Shown piece by piece: positions 46,280 to 57,829 of a DNA stretch of 64,000 nucleotides. Numbering within the stretch: the first letter of the stretch is position 1; every line of letters begins with the position of its first letter. The position numbers and the translations under genes are program-made. Origin of the DNA: Ctenosaura bakeri (Eukaryota; Chordata; Lepidosauria; Squamata; Iguanidae); NCBI GenBank assembly GCA_948474755.1, contig CAOLHI010000020.1:434001-498000 (forward strand), read 5' to 3'. The notes below the pieces were generated by a model that was not told the DNA's origin, did no database searches, and saw only the letters and a list, made by a program, of their open reading frames with translations.

Positions 46280-46684
46280 GTCTTCATGGGAGGGTTTTAT
46301 CTCAGTCCTGCAACTATCACAGGCATGTTTGTTGAGAAAGAGAACCTTCTCAGTGTCTGCTCCCAGCCTGTGGAATTCCCTTCCCGAGAAAATTCAGTTG
46401 GCCCTCTCTCTGTTCTCTTTCAACCATCAGGCAAAGACCTTTTATTTAGGCAGGATTTCAGTTCTTAAATGGTGTTTTCAATGTGGTCTACTGTGCCTTC
46501 ATTTTATAAAATGGTTTTAACTATGTACCTTTTTAATAAATTGTTTAATTTGTGTTTTTTTTTAACTTTTCCAGAATAAGTTTCCAGCTGAACTTTGTTT
46601 TGAATGGTTGCAAGCTGCTATGGGTCCTGTGCTGGAAAAAAGGTGGGATATAATAAATAAAATAAAATAAAATAAAATAAAATA
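46280..46684 (+). mobile_element. L2-like LINE 3' end with (AAATA)n tail
   Basis: The last coding part reads ENLLSVCSQPVEFPSRE in one frame and RTFSVSAPSLWNSLPEKIQL in the next (46335-46400). This is the C-terminal L2-type motif 'FSVAAPxLWNSLP'. It is followed by FNHQAKTFYL, an AT-rich 3' UTR, GGTGGGATATAATAAATA and an (AAATA)n run at 46652-46684. Confidence 0.7.
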
Positions 46685-46694
46685 CAGTCCAGTT

Positions 46695-46890
46695 GAATCA
46701 TAGAAATGTAGAGTTGGAAGAGACCACAGGGGCCATCCAGTCCAACCCCCTGCCATGCAGGAACACCCTCAAAGCACTCCCGACAGATGGCCATCAAGTC
46801 TCTGCTTAAAAACCTCCAAGGAAGGAGACTCCACTACACACCGAGGCAGCATATTCCACTGCCGGACAGCCCTGACTGTCAGGTTGAAAC
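46695..46890 (-). mobile_element. CR1 LINE 3' end, minus strand
   Basis: Read in reverse it repeats the end of the 4679-5129 CR1: GGAATATGCTGCCTCGGTGT, CCTTGGAGGTTTTTAAGCAG, AGATGGCCATCTGTCGGGAG, GGGGTTGGACTGGATGGCC and CTCCAACTCTACATTTCTAT. Confidence 0.88.
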
Positions 46891-47549
46891 TAACCAGCAG
46901 GAATACAGCCACAGTAGAACTGCATGAACCTATCTAATAGAAGATAAATGGACACCCTAGAAGGTTTTGAAATAATTTGAAATAATTTGCAGTTCTCAAG
47001 GAACCCCTGCATCAAAATGACCATATGTACAGCTCAAACCCCCACCCACCCCCCAATCACTATCTCTTATGGAATCCCTAGCAACCTCTTTGAGAACTAT
47101 AGGCTTCCAGGAAACCATGGTGGAGAATCTCTGCCCTAGAAGATGCAAAAGAATATCCAGGTTTATATATTTAGCTGCAGTAGTGTTGCAACAGTATGAT
47201 GAAACAGCAGGGAGAGCCCCTGCACTCTGTTATTAAAACATTTATTAAACACTCTTTATTAACAGACTTCAAGGCCAGGCTGATCTTAATGAAGCTTGTT
47301 GGGGGGGGTCTTATTCTTGATTACTGTATTTTAACCTAGAGTTGCTGTTTTATGAATTCTGTACACTGCCTTGGAATTTTGTTGTAATTAAAATAAAAGG
47401 GAACATTCCCTTTCAAAAATGTGTGTTGGGCTCATTTACTGCTACGAGTCATAGAAATTAACAGGCAACTGGTGGCTCACATGTCAGTATGCTGGTAAAT
47501 CTACTGTGGATTTTTGTCTGAGCTTTGGAGGAATAATCTAAGGTCCTGG
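46891..47549. other. No clear feature
   Basis: A possible LINE tail with AATAAAAGG occurs at about 47310-47402. Otherwise unrecognised. Confidence 0.4.
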
Positions 47550-48250
47550 GCTGATTTTGGGATAGGATTCAGCTTCTCTAAGATTGAGTCTTAAAATAAA
47601 TCAAGCCTGAATTCTCACTAGAAACAAAGATGGCTAAATTGAGGTTGTCATGCTTCGGATATATGAGACAGTGTGACTCACTGGAAATTTCAATAACGTT
47701 TGGTAAAGTAAAAGGCATTTGAAAAAAAGCAAGACCACACTACCGATGGATAGGCTCAAGCAAGCAAGCCATGGCCCTGAGCTTGCAAGCCCTGAGCAGA
47801 GCAGCTGATGATGAGGGCTCCTAGAACTCTCTCATTCACAGGGTTGTCATAAATCAAAGGCCCTTTCCACACAAGGAAATTAAGACAGGCCAATGCATCT
47901 TGTCACGGAGGTTGTCTGCATCTTGGAGCGGACTAGGTTCAGACTATTTACCTTCGTTCCGCACCTAAGTCCGATTAAATGCGCCCCCAAAGTGGTCGTC
48001 CAGCACGCTATTTGAAGAACAGAAGAAACAGGTTTTTAATTTTCCAGATCGCGCCAATTCGTACCTGCGCAGTTGCAGAGATAGTGCAGATGTATGAACT
48101 CCCACTGCTCTGAATCCGCATGGAACTAGCTACGGAAGGATGTTAGGGAAAGCCCGCCCTGTTTCGAGCCCAGAAGAGCTGGTAAGAAATGGCACAAAGC
48201 GATTCACTAGCCTCCTGCGGAAAGGGCCAAAGTCAGAGACAAATAACAAG
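47550..48250 (+). mobile_element. Bov-B LINE 3' end split by MITE-C
   Basis: CAAGCCTGAATTCTCACTAG, AGATGGCTAAATTGAGGTTG, GAGACAGTGTGACTCACTGG and GGCTCCTAGAACTCTCTCAT follow the same course as 361-743. The coding part ends in CATAAATCAAA at 47858 and resumes at 48229 with AAAGTCAGAGACAAATAACA. Dead. Confidence 0.75.
47859..48228. mobile_element. MITE-C copy 2
   Basis: 370 bp, GGCCCTTTCCACACAAGGAA to CCTGCGGAAAGGGCC, flanked by AAA at 47856-47858 and 48229-48231. It shares TGTCACGGAGGTTGTCTGCA and CGTTCCGCACCTAAGTCC with MITE-C copy 3 read in reverse. Confidence 0.85.
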
Positions 48251-48553
48251 ACAGTTCAGCACCTTGGACAGCTCCTCTAAAGTCAAACCTAAAACCTGGA
48301 ACAAGTTCCATCACCCCATTAACATGGGAGCTACCAGCAGCCACCTCTGATAGGAACTGAATTGGCTCAACAGATGTTTCAGGACAAATCATGCAGATTT
48401 ACTACAGCTCCCATGAGGATGTTTCCTTCCAGCTTCCAGTGCTAGCCATTCCTGCTTTAGAAAAAATGAAGAAAAGCACATGTTTTTTTTCTTGGCAGCT
48501 GCACAAAATACAAAATATAGCCATTTATTTGTTTCATCTTTGCTATTAAGAGG

Positions 48554-48639
48554 GCAGCTGATGATGAGGGCTCCTAGAACTCTCTCATTCACAGGGTTGT
48601 CATAAATCAAAGGCCCTTTCCACACAAGGAAATTAAGAC
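48554..48639 (+). repeat. 86-bp exact duplicate of 47801-47886
   Basis: Identical over 86 bases by eye, from GCAGCTGATGATGAGGGCTC to AAGGAAATTAAGAC. It covers 58 bp of the Bov-B end plus the first 28 bp of the MITE-C inserted in it. Sequence on both sides differs from the first copy. Confidence 0.9.
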
Positions 48640-48721
48640 GGGTAAGTGATACATTAGCAAAGCATGAAGGAACATCTATGACTCCATCAACCACAATATG
48701 TTTTTATGTGTGTGTGTGTGT

Positions 48722-49385
48722 ATCCAACATCCACAAAACAGCAATACCTTTATTGGGACAAGTCCAATACATAAAATACATCATGCAAACTTCTGAAACT
48801 TCACTGGCTTCCTCATCAGCCAAGATGTTAAAAATCATCAGGGAGAAGAAAGGTGATGATGTTAGAGCCACAGGTCTATATATTGTCTCAAGTGTTACTG
48901 TTGGTCCGTTAAAATGCTAGAGAGATATCCATGCAGGCAGAGGTCACTCCTATTGTAGGCCATGTAAAGACTTGGGACAAAGGACAATAAAAGACAGGTA
49001 ATAAAATTTCAGCAACAAATTAGCAACAAAAAAGTAATTGCCTTCAAGATCCAGCTGTCCCTTTCCCCTGTGAAGCTAACTGCCCCCTTCTTAGGCAGAG
49101 AAAAGTGAATTGGGTAAAGTGTCCTTGAGCTCCTCTGCATGCACTGAGATCCCTCCAGACCATCCTAACTCACAACAGAACAACATCCGAGACAAAATGT
49201 AGGCCTGTGATTCTAACATCATCACTTTTCTTCTCTTGTATGATTTTCAGCATCTTTGCTGGATGAAGAAGTCACTGCAGCTTCAGAAGCTAGCATGATA
49301 TTTATTATGCTTTTGAGTTGGCCTGGTAAAGGTTTCACTGCTTTATGAATTTCGGATTTTGTATTTTGCTGGATGGACAACACAG
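48722..49385. repeat. Large foldback element, ~220-bp diverged arms
   Basis: The left arm (48722-48945: ATACCTTTATTGGGACAAGT, CTGGCTTCCTCATCAGCCAA, GGTGATGATGTTAGAGCCAC) is inverted at 49120-49385 (read in reverse: AACCTTTACCAGGCCAACTC, TGACTTCTTCATCCAGCAAA, GTGATGATGTTAGAATCACA). The ~175-bp centre is unrelated. A (TG)n run lies at 48706-48721. No coding capacity; type not recognised, but related to 6866-6990. Confidence 0.75.
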
Positions 49386-49950
49386 ACGCCCTTGAATGTA
49401 TTTTCCTATGTACCACAAGGTGGCAGCAAATACACACAAAGATACACCAAAAAAAAGTTCAGAGAGGAAAATCTCCACAGCCAAGCAATCTTTTTTCAGA
49501 GTAATCCATGGCAATTCCCCTGTTATTGCATCTCCATTGTTTCAAATTGTCTCTTGTGATCCAGATTTGGTGCAGATTTTTTTTCACCATCAACCAGATA
49601 TTATTGACCGTAGTTTTAGACCATAAGGGATTCTGATTCTATCCAAGAATTTAGAATCCATGAAGTACTGGCAGATAATGCAATTGTACTATTGTGATCC
49701 TATCTATTGCAATTTCATTTGGATGTTCTGCCTGCCTATTTGGAATTGTTCCCAAAATATTTATTACCACCAGAACAACAGTTGGGTTCCTGCTGCTGCT
49801 GCCACTGCTGCTGCTGTTGTCAGCACAATTACACTTCACGTCCACTCATCCATTTCATTGTCAGGTACAGAGGCAGATGGGACTTTGATAAGGCTCTGTG
49901 GTGGGTGTACCTCTGTCTAGAAGGCCTCCTCATCCAGCTTGATAAATTCT
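49386..49950. other. No recognised feature apart from a CTG-rich patch
   Basis: A GCTGCTGCTGCC-like patch is at 49790-49820. The short Leu/Cys-rich frames here are its by-product. Confidence 0.45.
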
Positions 49951-50680
49951 GTTGTTGTTGTTGTTGTTATTGTTGTTGTTCTTGTGTGCCTTCAAGTTGT
50001 TTCTGACTTATGGCAACCCTAAGTCAACCCTATCACAGGGTTTTCTGGGGCTGAGAGTGTGCGCTATGCCAATGTCACCCTGTGGGTTTCCATGTAAGGA
50101 ACCGAATCCTGGTCTCCAGGGTGGTAGTCCAATGTTCAAACCACTACACCTGTCATGCCCTGTCTTGGAGGCCCTGGCAGTGAGGAGAAGGATTCTGAAT
50201 CTGAGGTAGGAGTTTCCCCAGAAGCTTGCTCAGGAGAAGATAACATACAACAGCAGGGGCCTGAGCAAGGGGAACAAATATCAGAAGATGAGGCAACACA
50301 TACTCTTACCATGCAAGAGAGACAATGTCAGAGAGAGGGGATGTGCCACTCAGTGAGTTTAAGTAACAAACAAGCCCTAATGAAGGAACACCTACGGTGA
50401 CAGCATCAGTAAATAAAAGGCTTTCAGCTGGCCCTTTCCTTTCAGGGTCAGGGACTGATCTTTCTGGTTGTGAAGCCCTGTGCTGTGGTCTCTTGTATCT
50501 AGATCACCTTGAACCTCTGCCTGTTTGACTACACCTTGGATTTGCCCTTTGGATTTGTTTGCTCTGGAATCTGAATTCTGTTTGGACATGTCCCTGCTCA
50601 AGCCTTGTGAGTAAGGCCTGCTCTGCGACTTGTTAATTGTCTGCTCTGCCCTGGGACATGACAATACCATGCTGGCTGTG
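49951..50680 (-). repeat. Sauria-type tRNA SINE, split by a solo LTR
   Basis: In reverse: the head remnant at 50664-50680, then GTGTAGTGGTTTGAACATTG (A box, ends 50129) and AGACCAGGATTCGGTTCC (B box). The body follows, and the tail GTCAGAAACAACTTGAAGGC ends in (AAC)n at 49951-49982. Best-preserved SINE of its type in the window. Confidence 0.8.
50151..50663 (+). mobile_element. Solo LTR
   Basis: 513 bp beginning TGTCATGCCCTG and ending GGGACATGACA, so TG...CA with a short inverted repeat TGTCATG/CATGACA. A 5-bp duplication with one mismatch flanks it, ACACC at 50146-50150 and ATACC at 50664-50668, and the SINE continues across it. AATAAA at 50412-50417 gives the orientation and the R-region position. 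The 81-codon frame 50155-50400 lies in the U3 part and is not a gene. Gypsy-like or retroviral origin cannot be separated without internal sequence. Confidence 0.8.
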
Positions 50681-50910
50681 TCCCCTCTCTAAAATCTCCT
50701 CCTTCCTTATCTTCAGAAAACATCTGAACAGCTGGCAAAAATGGCCATGGAACCCCATTTTCTGTTTTCTAGTTCATAGCCCAGCAGAGTGAGGAGGGGT
50801 GGCAGACCACAGATAAGGCAAGGTCTCCCTCCCCTTCTGCTCAGATGATGGAATGGTTTGGTGGAGTTTGGTCTGTGTGCATGTATGCATAGTAGGGTGA
50901 TCAACACAAA

Positions 50911-51090
50911 GGCCATTTCCGCACTAGCCTGTTATAGCACAATGATTCCACTTTCAACATCCTCTGGAATCCTGGGGTTTGCAGTTTCGGGAGGGGGCAG
51001 CTGGCCCCTCCCAAAACTGCAAACCCCAGGACTCCAGAGGATGTTGAAAGTGGAATCATCACACTATAACAGACTAGTGCAGAAATGGCC
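50911..51090. mobile_element. MITE-A copy, near-perfect foldback
   Basis: 180 bp, GGCCATTTCCGCACTAGCCT to GACTAGTGCAGAAATGGCC. AAA is duplicated at 50908-50910 and 51091-51093. The arms pair almost throughout, with a short centre GGGGGCAGCTGGCCCC. Confidence 0.9.
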
Positions 51091-52972
51091 AAAGGCAGAC
51101 AAAGCTCCTTTATCTTTAATGATTGTATATAAATAGAGGTTTGAACAGTCACAGCTTGTATGACAAACTTCAGCTACTGAAATTCCCTTCTTGACACAGC
51201 TCGTAAAACTGCAGGAGTTTGCATCTGGTCAACTCAGTGCATGCCTCCTTGTGTGCATAAATGAATGCCCAGCTCCTTCAGCCCCTGACTCATCAGTGTT
51301 CGCCTCCCCACCCACCCACCATAGCAAGGTGCACTCAAGACCTCATGCACAGAGAAATGTGCCCCCTGAGCTCACAAAGATTTCTGAGCCCTGTGCTACC
51401 GAACTGTGAAACAGCTGAGGATGTGTTTGTTGAAATACTTATCCTCATATTCCGAGTCAAAAACTGCCCCTCTCTCACACCCCACAAACCTGGACACATT
51501 ATTAAGTAACCAAAATATATACATATTCAGAATTAGGTCAAGGGAACAACTTCAGTAATGGTGGAATGAAGTAATGTAGTCATAAATGAAGTAATGGATG
51601 GATAGGATACACATGAAACTACACACAAATATACCCAGTGCTAGAAAATGTGCAGCGACTAACAATTCTGATTAAGGAGTTAAGATATTAATGGCTAAAG
51701 AAGCAAACCAAGGCTTTATTGTAGGCTTTATTGTAAGAATTCCACTGTAGCTAGGGAAGTTTTCTAAAGCTGTTCCGCTAACAGTGAACTAAGTTAGTTT
51801 CCCTTTTGGTAAAAGCGAGAGAATAAGAGGACAGAAAGAGAAGAGGTGAAAAGATCCCTATGAGTATCAGTTTGCATCTCAGAAAGGTTAGGATGAGTGA
51901 ATAAGAGAGGAATAGATTTTGGGACACCGAAAATTATTTAACTCTGCCACTGCTACTCTCTCTAAGACATTGTTAATTGATGAGCACTGTTGCATTTCCA
52001 ACACATACAGGATCAGGCTACATCATTAATGGAACTGGCTGCTCACCTGTTGCTTCAGTCCCCTAGCTTCTCCTCCTCTCACACTTCAGCAAACAGGTTT
52101 TCTCCCTCAGAACTGTACTATCAAGGTCCAAATTCTGGCACCAGCTGAAGCATCCAGAACTTCTGTATAGAACCAGAAGCAGCTATTTCCTGGGCGGGGG
52201 GGGGGTAGTGTTCTGGGACTTCTGAGCCAGGTTTTGTAAACAAAGGTGAAAATTGTCTGTAGCACAAAACAACTAATTCTGTTCTTCCCATACAGCTTGG
52301 CTCCAAAGACCCAAAGCCAGATATTTAGAAAGTAGCCTCTTTTATGTAGCAGAACCAGTAACTGTCAGCAGGACAGGGCTTCTTCAGTGGTTGGCAGCAT
52401 GGCAGAATGCTATTCAGAACTATTATCTCTAGATAACAGCACATCGTTCAGAATGATTTGCTTTTAGTTTTGTTGATATTGGGAGGAAAGGATTTAGAAG
52501 CCACAACACAGATGCAAGTGGGGCAACATGAGGCCCATGACCCACACTTTGTCTGCCTAAAAGAAGAAGAGGAGAAATGTCTGAGATGAGGGCTGGTGCA
52601 AATTATTAACTCAGATCTAAGAAAAAGACATTGCAGAAAGAAATGTGTACTTTTAAGTAAGTAAAGAGTAGAAAACTGGGCACCAATTGCAATAGCTCCT
52701 TGCACAACACAGAAATGAGAGAGCTAGATACCGATTGCTAAGTTACAATGACAAAGAAAGTGCCAAGTTGGAATCTAGGCTGAAGACTGTGAACAAGTCC
52801 TTTAGATCTGAAGACTTTACCATGAAATCCCTGCACAGTTCTGATTTTTTAAGACTGTGTTCATAATGCACACTGTGAGATATAGATCTCACCACACCTC
52901 AGATGCTTAGGGATTTTAATTGTTCACAGAAACAAGAATTGGGCTTGCTTACTGCTTATGTGCTGAGGCTAA
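51091..52972. other. No recognised feature
   Basis: A G-run at 52194-52206. No gene or element recognised. Confidence 0.5.
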
Positions 52973-53473
52973 GGCCCTTTCTGCATGAGGTGAGTGAATC
53001 GCTCCGTGCCATTACTCACCGCTTCTTCTTGGCTTGAAGCAACGCAGACTCTCCTTTAAGCCCTTCTGCAGGGCTCCTCTGTTTGTTCCAGGGTGACGCA
53101 GAGCAGTGCGAGGTCTTCAGATCCGCACTGGTGAGGCTTACAAAATGGTGGCTTCTGGTTGTTTGTGGGTCCAGACCAACCGCTGAGGCTGGCCACGCCC
53201 ACAGCCCGCCCTCTGCTGATCGCAGGCTCGCATTGGTGCGAATCTGCGCATCTGCACAACTGAGCAGGAACGCAATGGCACGCTCCGGAAAATTGAAAGA
53301 TCGATTTTTTCCGGTCTTCACATAGCGCACTGGAGGACCACTTGGGGGTGTTTTGGATGGGACTTAGGTGCGGAACTAAGGTAAATAGTCTGAACCTAGT
53401 GCGATCCAAGGTGCGGACGACCTCCGTGACAGGACGCCTTGGCTCATCTTAACTTCCCTGTGCGGAAAGGGCC
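52973..53473. mobile_element. MITE-C copy 3
   Basis: 501 bp, GGCCCTTTCTGCATGAGG to CCCTGTGCGGAAAGGGCC. TAA is duplicated at 52970-52972 and 53474-53476. The CpG-rich interior shares blocks with copy 2 in reverse orientation. Frames on both strands are composition-driven. Confidence 0.88.
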
Positions 53474-53908
53474 TAAGTTTCCTTAAATCATATTCAAAGC
53501 TCTTCAGGTAGCTGCTGGATTTAACAGTTTTAGGGTGACTTGTCCCAAACTTCTCCCAATCACTTTCTCCTGATATTCGTGTCTCTCCTGCTCTCATGCT
53601 GGGCTCTCCTCCACTCCCACCCCCACACTTTGTTTCTGAACTCCCTCTTTGAAGGTCTTCTTCTTTTAACAGACAACTCTAGCACATGCACACACGCATG
53701 CGCACGCACACACACAAATATTTTTCTTATTTTAAAAAATCAGACATTTTAGCAGTATAGGGCTGGACCAGTACAATGTGGGGGCCAACGGGCTTTTTTT
53801 TAAAAAAAAAGCTTCACAACACCTGCCACAAGCTGCAACCTTCTACAAGGTAAAATATCTCTACTTTCCTCTGCAGCCCTCCTCAAAACGCCAATAGAAA
53901 GTGATACT

Positions 53909-54110
53909 GGTCATTTCCGCACTACTCTATTATAGTACTATTATTCTACTTTCAACATCCTATGGAATCCTGGGGTTTGCAGTTTAGGGAGGGGCATTTA
54001 GAATTCTCAGCCAGAGAGCTCTTTGACCTCAGTAAACAACAAGCCCCAGAATTCCACAGGATGTTGAAAATGGAATAATAACACTATCACAGTGTAGTGC
54101 AGAAGTGGCC
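53909..54110. mobile_element. MITE-A copy, full length
   Basis: 202 bp, GGTCATTTCCGCACTACTCT to CAGTGTAGTGCAGAAGTGGCC, with ACT at 53906-53908 and 54111-54113. Confidence 0.9.
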
Positions 54111-55081
54111 ACTGTGTCTCTCCCTTCTACCATTTTCAGCAGGATTTCAGTGGAATATGAAGGTATTTAGAGGTAGTACAAAGTTCTGTGGTGCTCCTAA
54201 GGTCGAAGTAGGGCTGTTTGCACATATTTTTGTGCATATGGGGGACATTTCCTGAGGAGATGGGGAATTCCAAAAAAACACACCATTTTTTAAAAAATGA
54301 AGGGCTTAGGGACTGCTGGAAGGTTTCAATAGCCACAAAAATGAGATCCAGGAACCACATGAGGTTCTGTAAAAGTAGGGAAATTCTCCTGGAAAAAATA
54401 AAGAGAAAAGGGAAAAAGAAAAAGAAAAGGGAGAAGAGGTAACTTCATTTTAGTAGGCAGGAAACAAGAAATTGTCAAATGGAGTGTGAAAGCAGTAAAA
54501 GTTAATGCCCACAGCCCATATCATTTGCATAGAGAAGATATTGCCCAAAACCAAAGTGAAACAAACCACAAAAATAGTTGTAGGTGCATTACCAAAATTC
54601 AAAATGCATCCAGGGAAAAGTGTTGTATTCAGCTAAGGAGTAAAATGTTGTGGTAATAAGAACTACCAAGCAATGCACCAGGACAAGAGAAATGTTGTTT
54701 AGATCTCAGAAACAAATACAGTTTGAGTACCCCATGAAAAATGTCACATTCAGTGTGGATGAGGTCTATGATAGGCTGCTGTGGCTAAGAGTAGCCCATA
54801 GTCATTATTACGGACAAAGATACCTATGTGTTATACCTTACTATCTCTATGGCAAAAAAAGGTCTGGACTTCAAACTGCCCATCAAAATTTAGTACCTGG
54901 ATAGCAGATTGAACAGACATGTATATATGTCCCTAGCGCTAAATTCACCTAGCATAAACCAAATGAATAAATGTGACTTTGGTAAAGCAACACTTATTGT
55001 AAGTTTCATTTATTCAGTAGGTCTGCTGTAGTAGCAGTTAACTGTAGGATTTAGCCCCTAGTCACAATATATTGAAAGCCA
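54111..55081. other. No recognised feature
   Basis: A-rich AAAAAG-type run at 54400-54437. No gene. Confidence 0.5.
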
Positions 55082-55330
55082 GGCCCTTTCTGCACAAGGG
55101 AGATACATCGCTGTAGCGTCGTTATGTTGCAAATACATTTGCACATCAAACCGGTTTGACGTCGTTCGTTCCACGTGTTCAGTTCTAAGCATGGTTCACA
55201 TCATTGTGAAACCGGTGTAATATAAAAACAGAAAAACTCCGATACAAACCAACCACAACAGTGCCGCTGCATTTTTTCCTACATGCAGAAGCATTACATC
55301 GATTCACACCACAGAGACGGGCATTAAATT
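55082..55330. mobile_element. MITE-C-like, 3' end not found
   Basis: Starts GGCCCTTTCTGCACAAGGGA like MITE-C. The inside has paired CATCAAACCGGTTTGACGTC and ATTGTGAAACCGGTGTAA blocks. No inverted terminus was found downstream. Confidence 0.5.
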
Positions 55331-55410
55331 GATCAATCAGCAGTGGCAGAGTAGAGTAGGGAGGGGAATAGGAGTTCCAGGAGAACTGACAATGCGGAAG
55401 CTACAAATGA

Positions 55411-55411
55411 T

Positions 55412-55443
<32 letters not shown>

Positions 55444-55455
55444 TTTTTCTTTCTC
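55411..55455. repeat. (TTCT)n microsatellite
   Basis: About eight to ten TTCT units, slightly broken near the end. Confidence 0.95.
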
Positions 55456-56669
55456 TGTTCTGTCTTCCCTTTCACACCATTTCCTGATGATATATTTCCT
55501 TTTTTTTTTACAAGATATAAATGCCCTGAAGAGAATATGACACTGCATCCGGGGTGTTGCTATAGAGAGGGGAAATGATGATGTTACTCACCAGAATACT
55601 TCCATCAGTAAGAATTCTTCTCCCCAGTTCCCAAAGTTCAAATGTTCCAGAAACTTAAAATTTAATCTGTGCATACAATAGAATGAGAATACAGCAAATA
55701 TAAGAGTTTTAGGTATGAACAGTTTTCAGAGTATCACTCTCTGCAATGCTAAAGCTTTGGGGACTGACGGAAAATTTCCCCAAGTAGGAGCCAGAATTCT
55801 TATTGAGGGCAATGCCCTCCTCCCTCCTCCTCATTCCTATACCCATGCATACATGTTGGGCAAGGTGTGCGCCCATATACTTAAAGACTAAAATCTTTTT
55901 GGTAGTAGAGAACAAAATTGCTTAATCACCAGATCCCAGGAGGGTCAAGTAAAAAGGAGGCCAAGGCTCTTACAACTTCAGTAATTGTATGGAAGAAGCA
56001 AGTGAGGCTGGCATGGCCAACTTCTCCTAGTGAAATGCCCTCCTCTATACAGCTCTTAAAAGCGAGAGATAACCTTTCTTCTTTTGCATCTGGCCACTTT
56101 AATAAGTGCTCAACTACCTACTGTTGGGAGAAACAGGATTTATTTTGGGACTACTGGAAGAGGGTACACAGTTGTACCTTTCCCACTCCATAAGATGACC
56201 ATTCCATTGCTTCCATTCAGCAATCAAGGAAAGAAATTATTTCTTCAACCTTTGTGCTACAAAAATAGACCAAGCATGCTGATGTCATATTGTTGCTCAG
56301 CAACCTGTGCTGGTTGGTGTCAGGTTTTTTTAAAAGTCCCTGTTCTCTCATTTCTTATTGGTCTTTGAGTCAATCAGTCAGCAAAGCAGTCTTGCCAACT
56401 AACCTTGCAGGAGGTTCCACTTCAGGTGATGATTCAGAAGAAGAAAGCTCAATTCAGCCAAAGTAGGACTCAAGCACAGAGAAAATATATGAACATTCTA
56501 GAAATGAACTTTTGCTCACAATTTAAAGAAACCATACCATGACCAGTTGGAGCTTCCTCATGACTTTCCTACGTACACTAGATATCACACTAATGTGCTT
56601 TTACAAAAGGAAATCATGTGAAACTAAGAAAAGCCTGCAACAAGGTTTTAGCGGGAAAATCCTTTCTTT
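55456..56669. other. No recognised feature
   Basis: No gene or element recognised. Confidence 0.5.
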
Positions 56670-57055
56670 GACCCTTTTCACACCTTACCTTCTTCCGGCA
56701 CTGGGGTGTGGGGATCGTGCAAGGAGCCTCTGGCAAGAGGCTCTCGTGCCCGAGGTCCTCAGCTCCACACAAGCTGCCTGATCGCATGAGAGCCCCGCCT
56801 CTTCCCTTCGCAGTGCAGCCTGGGACCAGTGTGGCTCCAGACACTCCGCACGCCAGATAAGCGTGCACAGGACCCAGGAGCAATGCACGACTGCACACCA
56901 TTTTTGGCTTCTAGCCGAAAATGAAGAGGTGCGCAATCAGCGCTTGCCAGCCCCTGGAGCATCACGCGATTGTGAGTGCGTCGTGCAGATCGTTCCTCAC
57001 AATTGTCTGACACTCCAGGCATCCTTTCGCATGGAAAATGCCGTGCGGAAAGGGC
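56670..57055. mobile_element. MITE-C-like GC-rich element
   Basis: The left end GACCCTTTTCACACC and right end GCCGTGCGGAAAGGGC are inverted and match the MITE-C termini. ~386 bp, CpG-rich inside. A target duplication is not clear. Confidence 0.65.
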
Positions 57056-57087
57056 AATGGTGAACAACTAACTAACCAAAAAATGTA

Positions 57088-57170
57088 TGAGTCTTCCACA
57101 GATGTGGTTTTGCCAGTTCCTTCCTCCAAAATATAGCCTACAACACCTGGTATTCATTGGCAGTTACTTC
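57088..57170 (-). repeat. 5S-headed SINE fragment
   Basis: CCTTCCTCCAAAATATAGCC and ACAACACCTGGTATTCATTG equal the middle of the 1084-1308 SINE. Confidence 0.55.
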
Positions 57171-57829
57171 ATTGTATGCACCTCTATTTAAAAAAAACTG
57201 CATATAGAAAATCAAATATAAGGGAGAGAGATGCTATAGTGCTGCCTTCTCCCTTGCATATTAATATTCCACAAGAGAGAATGGTTTTGTCTATACATAT
57301 ATAGAGAGTGAGACACTGTACAGCTCATTTTAAAGGAATTCACATCCTACAAAAATGATATAAGGATTAGGAGCTGTTGCACTAAGCTCTGACACCTACA
57401 TAACAGTTGCTTCTTCCAAGCTGTCCAAACCAAACAATGCTAGAGGCAATTTTTAGCACATTCTGGGAAAAGACTGAAACTTTTTCTCAAGCACAGTTGT
57501 CTTATTTTTTTCCAGATGGTCCTTAGAACTGTTATTCTCATTCTCTGCAAGACAGCCAGCCAAAATGGACTTTATAATCCTGTAGGCTGCAAGCCCATGG
57601 AAATGTATTTAATAGTGATGGGTTCCATTAAAAACAAGGGGATTTACTTCCTTGTAAATTTACATTTCACATTTACGTACTTGTAAAATTTGTAAAACTG
57701 ATCACTTATGAAAACTTAATGTGAAATAATTTATGCAACATACAAAGTCACAGAATAATTTTCAAAGGAAATAAGCTTCTTTCTTTCTTCATTATTTTGT
57801 ATAAGACACTTTCCAGTTCATCATTTAGC
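57171..57829. other. No recognised feature
   Basis: No gene or element recognised. Confidence 0.5.

Noticed and set aside
50155..50400. 81-codon acidic frame
   Set aside because: It lies in the U3 part of the solo LTR.
56670..57055. CpG island of a host gene
   Set aside because: The ends are inverted MITE-C-like termini, so the GC content is explained by the element.
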